A DNA stretch of 64,000 nt. Origin: Olsenella_K absiana (GTDB lineage: Bacteria; Actinomycetota; Coriobacteriia; Coriobacteriales; Atopobiaceae). The notes under the pieces were generated by a model, which saw nothing but the letters and a program-made list of their open reading frames with translations, did not search any database and had not been told where the DNA came from. The translations under genes were made by a program, and so were the position numbers. The stretch covers positions 248,001-312,000 of the forward strand of contig NZ_JAZGJQ010000002.1 of NCBI RefSeq assembly GCF_036408855.1, read 5' to 3'. Positions within the stretch are counted from its first letter, which is position 1. Each line of letters begins with the position of its first letter. Of the stretch, positions 17,282 to 26,823 are shown piece after piece.

Positions 17282-19939
17282 CTACTCGACGTCGTCCGGC
17301 TCGACCGGCTCGCCGTCGCCCGCGCCCTCGGAGGAGGGCTCGGACGAGGCTACCCTCGCGGCCGTGAGGCCGGAGCCGTCCTTGGCCGCGTCGACGAGCA
17401 CCGTGTCGCCCTCGCCCACCTCGCCGCTGATGATGAGGTTGGCCACGTTGTCCACGACCTGGCGCTGGATCAGGCGCTTGAGCGGACGCGCGCCGTAGAC
17501 CGGGTCGAGGCCGTCGATCGCGAGCGAGCCGACCGCCGCGTCGGTGAGCCTGAGCGTGATGCGCTCCTTCGCGAGGCGCTCGCGCACGTCCTTGAGCTGG
17601 ATGTCCACGATCTTCTCGATGTCGTCCAGCCCGAGGGGATGGAAGACCACCACGTCGTCGATGCGGTTCAGGAACTCGGGCTTGAAGGTCTGGCGCAGGG
17701 CGTCGTTGACCTGGCGCTGGACCTCGTCCGGGTCGCTCTGGGCGTTGGCCTGGGCGATGAACTGCGAGCCTACGTTGCTGGTCATGATGATGATCGTGTT
17801 CTTGAAGCTCACGAGCCTGCCCTGGCCGTCGGTGAGGCGACCGTCGTCGAGGACCTGCAGCAGGATGTTGAAGACGTCGGGATGCGCCTTCTCCATCTCG
17901 TCGAGCAGGATCACGCTGTATGGGCGCCTGCGCACGGCCTCGGTCAGCTGGCCGCCCTCGTCGTAGCCCACGTATCCGGGGGGCGCGCCGATGAGCCGCT
18001 GGACGCTGAACTTCTCCATGTACTCGGACATGTCGATGCGGATCAGGGCGCGCTCGTCGTCGAACAGGCACTCGGCAAGCGCCTTGGCGAGCTCGGTCTT
18101 GCCCACGCCGGTGGGGCCGAGGAAGAAGAAGCTACCGATCGGGCGGTTGGGGTCGGAGAGGCCGGCGCGGCTGCGGCGCACCGCCGCGGCGACGGCGGAC
18201 ACTGCCTCGTTCTGGCCCACGACGCGCTTGTGGAGCTCGCCCTCGAGGTTCTTGAGCTTCTCCATCTCGCCCTGCATCATCTTGGACACAGGCACGCCGG
18301 TCCACGAGCTCACGACCTCGGCTATCTCCTCGCTCGTGACCTCCTCCTTGAGCAGGCCCCCCTCCTCCTTCTTGTCGGACAGCGCGCGCTCCGCGTCGTC
18401 GTACTGGCGCTGCAGCGTGGGGATGGTCGAGTAGCGCAGCTCCGACGCGCGTGCGAGGTCGCCCTCGCGCGTGACGCGCTCCATCTCCACCTTGGCGTCC
18501 TCGATCTGGCTCTTGAGGTCCTGGACCCGGTCGATGGCGCCCTTCTCGTTCTGCCACTTGGCTTTCATGCCGTCGAGCTTCTCGCGGGTGGTCGCGATCT
18601 CCTTGCGGAGCTTGGCCAGGCGCTCCTTGGAGGCCTCGTCGTCCTCCTTCATGAGGGCCTGCTCCTCGATCTGCTTCTGCGTGAGATCGCGGTCAACGGC
18701 GTCGATGTCGGCCGGCATGGAGTCGAGCTCCATGCGCAGGCGGCTCGCCGCCTCGTCCACGAGGTCGATGGCCTTGTCCGGCAGGAAGCGGTCGGAGATG
18801 TAGCGGTTGGAGAGGTCGGCGGCCGAGACGAGCGCGGCGTCGGTGATGCGGACGCGGTGGTGCTGCTCGTACTTGTCCTTGATGCCACGCAGGATGGAGA
18901 TGGTCTCCTCCACGGAGGGCTCGCCGACCATGACCGGCTGGAACCTGCGCGCGAGCGCCTGGTCCTTCTCGATGTACTTGTGGTACTCGTTGAGCGTGGT
19001 CGCGCCGATCATGTGCAGCGTGCCGCGGGCGAGGGCCGGCTTCAGGATGTTGCCAGCGTCCATGGAGCCCTCGGTCGCGCCGGCACCCACGATGGTGTGC
19101 AGCTCGTCGATGAACAGGATGATCCTGCCGTCGGACTTCTCCACCTCCTTGAGCACGCTCTTGAGGCGGTCCTCGAACTCGCCGCGGTACTTGGCCCCTG
19201 CCACCAGCGCGCTCATGTCGAGCTCGACGAGCTCCTTGTCGCGGATGGTGGAGGGCACGTCGCCCGAGACGATGCGCTGGGCCAGGCCCTCGACGATGGC
19301 GGTCTTGCCGACGCCGGGCTCGCCGATGAGCACGGGGTTGTTCTTGGTGCGGCGGGAGAGCACCTGGATGGTGCGGCGGATCTCCTCCACGCGGCCGACG
19401 ACCGGGTCGAGCTTGCCCTGGCGGGCGAGGTCAGTCACGTTGCGGCCGTACTGCTCGAGGGCCTCGAACTGGGGCTTTGCGTCCTGCGAGGTCACGCGCT
19501 CGTCGCCGCGCAGGTCGTTGTAGGCCTCCTCGACGCGCTTGGCCGTGACGCCGGCGGCGTTGAGCACCGAGCCGGCGGCGCTCTTGTCGGCGGCGAGGGC
19601 GCACAGCAGGTGCTCGCTCGTCACGTAGGAGTCGCCCATCTTGCCCGCAAGCTTCTCCGCGCTGTTGGCAAGGCGCACGAAGTCGTTGCTCATGCCCATC
19701 TGGCCGCTGTCGCCCGAGACCTTAGGCTGGCGCGCGATGGCGGAGTCGACCTGCTCCGAGATGGAGTTGGGGTCGGCGCCGACGCGCTCGATGATCGCGT
19801 TGATGTTGCGCTCGCCCGAGGTGAGCAACGCCTTGAGAAGGTGGATCGGCTCGACGGCGCCAGCCTCCGAGTCGCTGGCGACGCCGACTGCAGACTGCAG
19901 CGCCTCCTGGGCCGTCACTGCCCACTTGTTGATGTTCAT
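17282..19939 (-). CDS. clpB: ATP-dependent disaggregase ClpB
   Basis: 885 residues, full length. The order is Clp N-domain repeats, first AAA domain with G-E-P-G-V-G-K-T and I-I-L-F-I-D-E-L-H-T, a long coiled-coil middle domain (about 405-525), and second AAA domain with G-P-T-G-V-G-K-T and V-I-L-L-D-E-M-E-K-A. ClpB rescues aggregates together with DnaK-DnaJ-GrpE, whose operon is next door. ATG 19939 is favoured because GAGGAG is 8 nt upstream; two earlier in-frame starts crowd the ribosome site. Its promoter carries the 25-bp operator shared with dnaK and hsp20. Confidence 0.96.
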   Translation of the reverse strand: MNINKWAVTAQEALQSAVGVASDSEAGAVEPIHLLKALLTSGERNINAIIERVGADPNSISEQVDSAIARQPKVSGDSGQMGMSNDFVRLANSAEKLAGKMGDSYVTSEHLLCALAADKSAAGSVLNAAGVTAKRVEEAYNDLRGDERVTSQDAKPQFEALEQYGRNVTDLARQGKLDPVVGRVEEIRRTIQVLSRRTKNNPVLIGEPGVGKTAIVEGLAQRIVSGDVPSTIRDKELVELDMSALVAGAKYRGEFEDRLKSVLKEVEKSDGRIILFIDELHTIVGAGATEGSMDAGNILKPALARGTLHMIGATTLNEYHKYIEKDQALARRFQPVMVGEPSVEETISILRGIKDKYEQHHRVRITDAALVSAADLSNRYISDRFLPDKAIDLVDEAASRLRMELDSMPADIDAVDRDLTQKQIEEQALMKEDDEASKERLAKLRKEIATTREKLDGMKAKWQNEKGAIDRVQDLKSQIEDAKVEMERVTREGDLARASELRYSTIPTLQRQYDDAERALSDKKEEGGLLKEEVTSEEIAEVVSSWTGVPVSKMMQGEMEKLKNLEGELHKRVVGQNEAVSAVAAAVRRSRAGLSDPNRPIGSFFFLGPTGVGKTELAKALAECLFDDERALIRIDMSEYMEKFSVQRLIGAPPGYVGYDEGGQLTEAVRRRPYSVILLDEMEKAHPDVFNILLQVLDDGRLTDGQGRLVSFKNTIIIMTSNVGSQFIAQANAQSDPDEVQRQVNDALRQTFKPEFLNRIDDVVVFHPLGLDDIEKIVDIQLKDVRERLAKERITLRLTDAAVGSLAIDGLDPVYGARPLKRLIQRQVVDNVANLIISGEVGEGDTVLVDAAKDGSGLTAARVASSEPSSEGAGDGEPVEPDDVE

Positions 19940-20025
19940 ATGCATCACTCCTCAGCGTCCGTCACGGGCGACGGATTGTCGTTTTACGTTGAGAAGTATT
20001 CCCACCTACAAGACTTCTTATACAT

Positions 20026-20050
20026 AATCTAAGTCTATCTTTGTTAGATT
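20026..20050. promoter_or_regulatory. Predicted HspR operator upstream of clpB
   Basis: AATCTAA 20026-20032 and TTAGATT 20044-20050 are a perfect 7-bp inverted repeat with an 11-bp spacer. The 18-base block TATACATAATCTAAGTCT covering the left arm is identical upstream of dnaK. Confidence 0.75.
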
Positions 20051-20115
20051 TCTTGCATCTCACGAGATGAGCCTGGGCGAGAAGGACCCGCGGCCGCGAG
20101 GCCGAAGAGCGAGAA

Positions 20116-20154
20116 GGGCGCGGCGCCACCGGCCCTGCCGGCAGCGCCGCGCCC
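20116..20154 (-). terminator. Terminator of the dnaK-grpE-dnaJ-hspR operon
   Basis: GGGCGCGGCGC 20116-20126 pairs with GCGCCGCGCCC 20144-20154. On the minus strand the stem is followed by TTCTCGCTCTTC, a pyrimidine-rich tail. It lies about 80 bp beyond the hspR stop. Confidence 0.6.
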
Positions 20155-20234
20155 TCGCGGCTCCCCTCGCCCGTGCGTCCCCTGCTGGTGCCCGCGGTAC
20201 CTCTCACCCGTGCCGCACGCGCGGCGGACGGCTG

Positions 20235-20678
20235 CTACTGGGAGTCGTCCCCGTCGAGCAGCCTGCGCAGGACCTTCTCGGGGCTCGCTCCGTCGTAGCG
20301 GGCGAGCGCCGTGATCCTCTCGCGCATCCGCATCTCATGGACCTCGTCCTCGAGCTCGCGGACGCGGTGGCGGAGCTCGTCTATCTCGTCCTCGCGCTGC
20401 ATGGCGCGCTCGCGCATGTCCAGGATCCTGATGACGCCGGCGAGGTTGATGCCCTCGTCCGTCAGCTTGCTGATGAGGTTCAGCCGGTCGATGTCCGCCT
20501 GGGAGTAGAGGCGCGTGTTGCCGCGCGAGCGGCCGGGCGTGACGAGGCCCTTCTGCTCGTAGACGCGCAGCGTCTGCGGGTGCATGCCCGTCAGCTCGGC
20601 CGCCACGCTGATCATGTAGAGCGGCTTATCGCGGCCGTCGTTCCTCTTGCCGCCGTCTTGGCCGGGCTCTTCACTCAT
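20235..20678 (-). CDS. hspR: MerR-family heat shock repressor HspR
   Basis: 147 residues. The MerR DNA-binding region is clear: Y-M-I-S-V-A-A-E-L-T-G-M-H-P-Q-T-L-R-V-Y-E-Q-K-G-L-V, then the wing S-R-G-N-T-R-L-Y-S. A dimerising coiled coil (about 80-125) follows. In actinobacteria HspR represses dnaK, clpB and hsp20 operons, with DnaK as co-repressor. The gene overlaps the dnaJ stop by 8 bp as the last gene of the operon. Three matching inverted repeats in this window are its likely targets, and they differ from the textbook HAIR site. Confidence 0.93.
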   Translation of the reverse strand: MSEEPGQDGGKRNDGRDKPLYMISVAAELTGMHPQTLRVYEQKGLVTPGRSRGNTRLYSQADIDRLNLISKLTDEGINLAGVIRILDMRERAMQREDEIDELRHRVRELEDEVHEMRMRERITALARYDGASPEKVLRRLLDGDDSQ

Positions 20679-21627
20679 AGCGCTCCACGTCCTTTCGGTA
20701 CTCGCGCTGGTCCTGCTCGGCGAGCGCCTTGAGTGCCGAGCGCTCCTTCTGGCTGAGCATCGTGGGGACCTGGACCTTCACGCGCACGTAGAGCGCGCCG
20801 GTGCGGCCCTTGTGCTTCACGTCCGGGGCGCCCATCTCGCGGAACCTGAACGTCTTTCCGTCCTGGGTCCCGGCGGGGATCTTGAGCAGGACCTTCTCGC
20901 CCTTGGGCGTGGGGACCTCGACCGTGGTGCCGAGCGCGGCCTCGAAGATGGAGACCGGCAGGTCCATGCGGACGTCCGCGCCGTCGCGCTTGAAGAGCGG
21001 GTGCTCGGCCACGCGCGTGACGATGACGAGGTCGCCGCGCTCACCGCCGTTGGAGCCGAACTCGCCCCTGCCGCGGTAGCGCAGCTTGCCGCCGTCCACG
21101 GCGCCGGCCGGCACCTTGACCTTGAGCGTCTGGCTCTCGCCCGTGGAGGGGATCTTGAAGGTCACCTTGCGCGTCGCGCCGGTGAAGGCCTCCTCCGCCG
21201 AGACGTCGATCGTGATGCTGAGGTCGCCGCCCTTCTGCGGCCTGGGCGCGCGGCCCGCGCCCCCGCCGAAGATCGACGAGAAGTCGAAGCCGCCGAACGC
21301 GCCGTCGCCGTTGCGGACGTTGTTGAAGATGTCGCTGAAGTCCACGTCGCCGTAGTTAGTGTAGGTGTAGCCGCGGTTCCTCCCGCCGGAGCCGCCGAAG
21401 TCGGCGCCGGGGATGCCGCCGAACATGAGGAGCTGGTCGTACTCCTTGCGCTTCTCCGGATCGGAGAGCGTGGTGTAGGCCTCGCTTATCTCCTTGAATT
21501 TCTGCTCGTCGCCACCGGCGTCCGGATGGTACTTGGTCGCAAGCTTCCGGAAGGCGCGACGGATGTCGTCCTGGGAGGCGTCGCGCTTGACGCCCAGGAT
21601 GTCGTAGTAGTTGCTCTTCCCTGCCAT
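20671..21627 (-). CDS. dnaJ: DnaJ-family co-chaperone lacking the zinc-finger domain
   Basis: 318 residues. The J domain (residues 5-70) has the H-P-D motif in K-Y-H-P-D-A-G-G, which stimulates DnaK ATPase. A Gly/Phe-rich linker follows (about 72-130), then the two beta-barrel substrate-binding domains. There is no C-x-x-C-x-G-x-G repeat and no cysteine, so this is a class B (CbpA-like) J protein rather than canonical DnaJ. It sits third in the operon, between grpE and hspR. Confidence 0.93.
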   Translation of the reverse strand: MAGKSNYYDILGVKRDASQDDIRRAFRKLATKYHPDAGGDEQKFKEISEAYTTLSDPEKRKEYDQLLMFGGIPGADFGGSGGRNRGYTYTNYGDVDFSDIFNNVRNGDGAFGGFDFSSIFGGGAGRAPRPQKGGDLSITIDVSAEEAFTGATRKVTFKIPSTGESQTLKVKVPAGAVDGGKLRYRGRGEFGSNGGERGDLVIVTRVAEHPLFKRDGADVRMDLPVSIFEAALGTTVEVPTPKGEKVLLKIPAGTQDGKTFRFREMGAPDVKHKGRTGALYVRVKVQVPTMLSQKERSALKALAEQDQREYRKDVERYE

Positions 21628-21687
21628 GGTGACGCTCGCCCCCTTTCGTGAACTGCGCCCGGGCCGTGCGGCCCGGGCGCTCCCTTA

Positions 21688-22608
21688 CTACTGTCTGCTC
21701 TCGCTCGCGTCCTCGGGTCCGGGATCCGCGCCCTGGGCGCCGCCCACCGCGCCGTCGGCGGGCGCGCCGTCGGCTCCGGCCGCAGGGTCGGGCGCCGGGC
21801 GCTTGGGCCCGCCGAAGGTGACCGTGACCATCGCCGAGCGGATCACCTTGCCGCCGAGCTTGTAGCCCTTCTGGTAGACCTGGTCGACCGTCTCGTCGTA
21901 GACGTCGGGGTTCTCGGAGCGCCCGACCGCCTGGTGCAGCATGGGGTCAAACGGCTCGCCGGCGGGATCGATTACCTCGACGCCCTCCTTCGCGAGCACG
22001 GCGACCATCTTGTCGTGCACCTGGTCGATGCCGGAGACGAAGCTCTGGAACTGCTCGTCGTCTCCCGCGGTCTTCTCCGCGTGGTCGATCGCGCGCTCCA
22101 TGTCGTCGATGACGGGCAGGAGGCTCTTCACGATCTTCTCGGCCGCGCGGGCCTTCTCCTGGACCGCCTCCTCGTCGCGACGACGACGGAACGTCTGGAA
22201 CTCGGCCAGCAGCTTGGTGCGACGCTCCTCGGCGTCCGCCGCAGCCTTCTTGGCCTGCTCCAGCTCCTCGGAGTCGGCGCTCTTGCGCGCCTCCTCGAGC
22301 TCGCGGCGCAGGTCGGCGAGGGAGGCGCGCAGCTTGGCGTTCTCGGCCTTGAAGTCCTCGTCCGCGGCCTCCTCGCCGCGTCGGATGGCCTCGTCCACCA
22401 TGCGCTGCTCGGCCTCGGGGTCGCAGGCCTCGCCGGCCGGCTGGGCCGCGGCGCCCTGCTCGGGCGTCGGGTCGCCCGACGGCGCGCCCTCGGGCTTGTC
22501 GTTATCGTCTTCGATGGGTACCTTCACGTCGCCCTCCTGGGGGGTGGAGCCGGGGGCGGCGCCGGCCGCCCCCTTCGCGTTCTTGTCCTTGCCGAACATC
22601 TGGCTCAC
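21688..22608 (-). CDS. grpE: Nucleotide exchange factor GrpE
   Basis: 306 residues, longer than the usual about 200 because of disordered Ala/Pro/Gly-rich extensions at both ends. The core has the long dimer coiled coil (about 85-160) and the GrpE head with L-L-P-V-I-D-D-M-E-R-A, F-D-P-M-L-H-Q-A-V and G-Y-K-L-G-G-K-V-I-R-S-A-M-V. It promotes ADP release from DnaK. GTG 22608 lies 3 nt beyond the dnaK stop. An ATG three codons on (22599) is an equally possible start, and neither has a strong ribosome site. Confidence 0.92.
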   Translation of the reverse strand: MSQMFGKDKNAKGAAGAAPGSTPQEGDVKVPIEDDNDKPEGAPSGDPTPEQGAAAQPAGEACDPEAEQRMVDEAIRRGEEAADEDFKAENAKLRASLADLRRELEEARKSADSEELEQAKKAAADAEERRTKLLAEFQTFRRRRDEEAVQEKARAAEKIVKSLLPVIDDMERAIDHAEKTAGDDEQFQSFVSGIDQVHDKMVAVLAKEGVEVIDPAGEPFDPMLHQAVGRSENPDVYDETVDQVYQKGYKLGGKVIRSAMVTVTFGGPKRPAPDPAAGADGAPADGAVGGAQGADPGPEDASESRQ

Positions 22609-22611
22609 CCG

Positions 22612-24516
<1,905 letters not shown>

Positions 24517-24632
24517 GGTGTAGCGATCCTTTCTACGTTGCGCGCGCCCCTTGCAGGGCGGAAAGCGGTCCCATGCCGCATGCGCTTCTTCTTACGGTTG
24601 CTATTGTTCCCCTGCGCTCTGATTCTATACAT

Positions 24633-24657
24633 AATCTAAGTCTTAAAATGATAGATT
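24633..24657. promoter_or_regulatory. Predicted HspR operator upstream of dnaK
   Basis: AATCTAA 24633-24639 and ATAGATT 24651-24657 match in 6 of 7 paired positions with an 11-bp spacer. The surrounding block TATACATAATCTAAGTCT is identical to that before clpB. Confidence 0.75.
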
Positions 24658-24730
24658 TTTTGGTACGCACAGTTATAGGGTCTTCGGTGGGGGGCATGGA
24701 CGGCGCAGGCGCGCGCGGAGCGCGGGAGGT

Positions 24731-24795
24731 ACGGCGCAGGTGCGGCGGGCGCAACGCAGGTGCGTCGGGCGCAACGCAGGTGCGTCGGGCGCAGC
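24731..24795. repeat. Short tandem repeat, 20-bp unit
   Basis: The unit GCGCAACGCAGGTGCGTCGG occurs about three times in a row (period exactly 20 bp), with a diverged copy at the left edge. It is non-coding and lies upstream of the dnaK promoter region. Confidence 0.7.
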
Positions 24796-24867
24796 GGGCG
24801 GCTCGGACGGCTCGAGGGGCGTCCGACTTCGCGGCCGTAACGCACCGGAGGCGCCCGGAAGCCGCCG

Positions 24868-24915
24868 GCGCAACTCCTCGAGCCGCCCCGTGCAAATCCG
24901 CGACTTATGGACGGG
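24868..24915 (+). repeat. Solo terminal repeat of the 215-bp element family
   Basis: This 48-bp block begins GCGCAACTCCTCGA and ends GACTTATGGACGGG. It matches the left ends of the four complete elements in this window but has no partner facing it. It lies 94 bp left of the complete element at 24962. Confidence 0.6.
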
Positions 24916-24961
24916 TCGGGGGCGAGTCAGCGATGGCCGCCAAGGGCCGACAGCCGCATCG

Positions 24962-25174
24962 GCGCAACTATCCAGACCGTTCTGTGCATTTCGGCGACTT
25001 AGGGACGGGTCCCGGCGCGCCGAGAGGGGGCCTGTCGCCTCACAGTCACCTTGAGCCGCCTGGGAATCCTGGGCAAACGTCCCCACGGGTGCGGGGCAGC
25101 CCCTTGGGGACGGCCCGGGCCGCCCCCAATCCATCCCTAACCCCCACAAATGCACAATCCCGTGGGAGAGTTGC
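24962..25174. repeat. Intergenic element with inverted termini, copy A
   Basis: Length 213 bp. The left end (24962-25009) reads GCGCAACTA ... TGTGCATTTCGG then GACTTAGGGACGGG. The right end (25131-25174) is its approximate inverted copy, with AAATGCACAATCC. The interior is GC-rich and unlike the other copies. It lies in the 918-bp gap between dnaK and the phosphoesterase gene; apart from the operator, the tandem repeat and these ends, nothing else was recognised in that gap. Confidence 0.65.
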
Positions 25175-25434
25175 ATCGGCACGGCCTCGCGGCCTGTCGG
25201 CCGGCCCGCCGCGCACGTCGGCACGGCCTCGCCGTCGCAGCCATCCCCCCGCCGTCAGGGCGCTCCGCGATTCCGCGCCCGCGTTCGCGCATCGGCCGAC
25301 ATGTCATCCCCAGGTCGCATTACCATACTCGGAAGCAACACGCGGCCCGCGCGCGGCGGCCGCGGCCGCCAGCCCACGGCACGCCCGCGTCGCCCGACCT
25401 GCAGCCACGGGCGAGACAACAGGAGGAAACCCCC

Positions 25435-26007
25435 ATGAAGCTACTCATCGCATCCGACATCCACGGCGCGGCGGACTGGTGTGCCCGGCTCATGCAGGAG
25501 CTCGACGCGGAGCAGCCCGACCGCCTGGTCCTTCTCGGCGACCTTCTCTACCACGGGCCTCGCAACGACCTGCCAGCCGACTACCGCCCCAAGGAGGTCG
25601 TCGCGATGCTCAACTCCGTGCGCGACAGCGTCATCGCGGTGCGCGGCAACTGCGAAGCCGAGGTCGACCAGATGGTGCTCGACTTCCCCTGCATGGCCGA
25701 GTACTCCGTCCTGTGGGACCCCGACGCGACCAACCCCGTCACCCGCGCGGCCGGGATCGAGCTGTTCCTGACGCACGGGCACGTGTGGGGCCCCGGCATC
25801 CACAACTCCGTCGACAAGATGCCCAGCCTGCCCGAAGGCGCCGCCATCGTCTACGGCCACACGCACAAGAAGGTGAGCCGCAGGAGCGACGCGCACCCCG
25901 GCGTCTGGTGCTTCAACCCCGGAAGCGTCGGGCTGCCCAAGGACGGCTCGCACAGCTTCGGCGTCTATGAGAACGGCGAGTTCCGCTTCCGCACCTGGGA
26001 CGAGTAG
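25435..26007 (+). CDS. YfcE-like metallophosphoesterase
   Basis: 190 residues of the calcineurin-like phosphoesterase fold. Metal ligands are in S-D-I-H-G near the N-terminus, L-G-D-L-L-Y-H-G, R-G-N-C-E, T-H-G-H-V and Y-G-H-T-H-K. YfcE-type enzymes hydrolyse phosphodiesters with Mn2+; the physiological substrate is unclear. AGGAGGAAA precedes ATG 25435. A GTCCTTCTCGGC word (25528-25539) is read here as V-L-L-G, a different frame from its E-K-D reading elsewhere. A GGCGAGAAGGAC lies 58 bp after the stop. Confidence 0.9.
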   Translation: MKLLIASDIHGAADWCARLMQELDAEQPDRLVLLGDLLYHGPRNDLPADYRPKEVVAMLNSVRDSVIAVRGNCEAEVDQMVLDFPCMAEYSVLWDPDATNPVTRAAGIELFLTHGHVWGPGIHNSVDKMPSLPEGAAIVYGHTHKKVSRRSDAHPGVWCFNPGSVGLPKDGSHSFGVYENGEFRFRTWDE

Positions 26008-26100
26008 CAGGACCGGAAGGCGGCCGGCAACCGGGCGCCTTCCGGCAACCGGGCGCCAGCCACGGGCGAGAAGGACCCGCCGTCCGGACGAGACACGCAA

Positions 26101-26135
26101 GAGGGGGCTGCCACCAGTCCGGTGACAGCCCCCTC
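26101..26135. terminator. Strong bidirectional terminator
   Basis: GAGGGGGCTG pairs with CAGCCCCCTC, with inner CACC/GGTG around a 5-nt loop. It sits between the convergent phosphoesterase and iorB genes, and short T-containing tails follow in both directions. Confidence 0.7.
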
Positions 26136-26171
26136 GTCTGCTGCGCTGCGGCCGCGGCGCCCGGCCTCCGG

Positions 26172-26813
26172 CTACGCGCGGCTAGCGGCCGCGCGGCCAC
26201 GGCGGAACGCCTCGAGGTTCGCCTCGACCGTCTTGGGCGGCACGCGACGGGAGATCGCATCCTCCCACTCCTCGACGCCGAAGGGCAGCGCCGTGGAGAG
26301 CGCACCCACGAGCACGACGTTCGCGGACTTGGGGCTACCCACGGAGCGGGCGATCTCGCCCGCGTCGAAGCGGATGGCACCGATCTCGTCGAGCTTCGCG
26401 CTCACGTCGCGCGGCATCCGCGCGCTGCCGATGTTGACCGGCACGGGCGTGATGGTCTCGTCGTTGACGAACAGCTTGCCGCCGCGCTTGAGGAACTGCT
26501 GGTTGCGCAGGGCCTCGATGGCCTCGAAGGCCACCACGACGTCGGCGCAGCCCGGGTCGCAGACCATGGTGTCGACGTGGTCGCCCATGCGAATGATGGT
26601 GGAGACCGAGCCGCCGCGCTGGGACATGCCGTGGATCTCGGACACCTTGACGTCGAGCCCTGCCTCGGAGGCGGTCATCGCCAGGATGTTGCCAGCCAGG
26701 ATGGTGCCCTGCCCGCCGACGCCCACGAGCAGCACGGTCTTGACGCCGTCGAGCGTGACGCGCTCGCCCAGCCTGACGGTAGAGCTCTCCGCCGATGCGG
26801 TTGCGTGTGGCAT
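26172..26813 (-). CDS. iorB: Indolepyruvate oxidoreductase subunit beta
   Basis: 213 residues of the gamma-type pyruvate:ferredoxin oxidoreductase domain. Visible are L-L-V-G-V-G-G-Q-G-T-I-L-A, V-S-E-I-H-G-M-S-Q-R-G-G-S-V, and the C-terminal F-R-R-G region. With IorA it oxidatively decarboxylates aryl pyruvates, from aromatic amino acids, to aryl-acetyl-CoA while reducing ferredoxin. It starts 10 bp after the iorA stop, so the two are one operon. Confidence 0.93.
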   Translation of the reverse strand: MPHATASAESSTVRLGERVTLDGVKTVLLVGVGGQGTILAGNILAMTASEAGLDVKVSEIHGMSQRGGSVSTIIRMGDHVDTMVCDPGCADVVVAFEAIEALRNQQFLKRGGKLFVNDETITPVPVNIGSARMPRDVSAKLDEIGAIRFDAGEIARSVGSPKSANVVLVGALSTALPFGVEEWEDAISRRVPPKTVEANLEAFRRGRAAASRA

Positions 26814-26823
26814 ATGCGCCCTC

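Noticed and set aside
20671..21627. Frameshift or deletion as the cause of the missing DnaJ zinc finger.
   Set aside because: The frame is continuous, the flanking beta-barrel domains align normally and the length fits class B J proteins.
24731..24795. Possible CRISPR array.
   Set aside because: The 20-bp units abut with no spacers and no cas genes are near. It is a plain tandem repeat.
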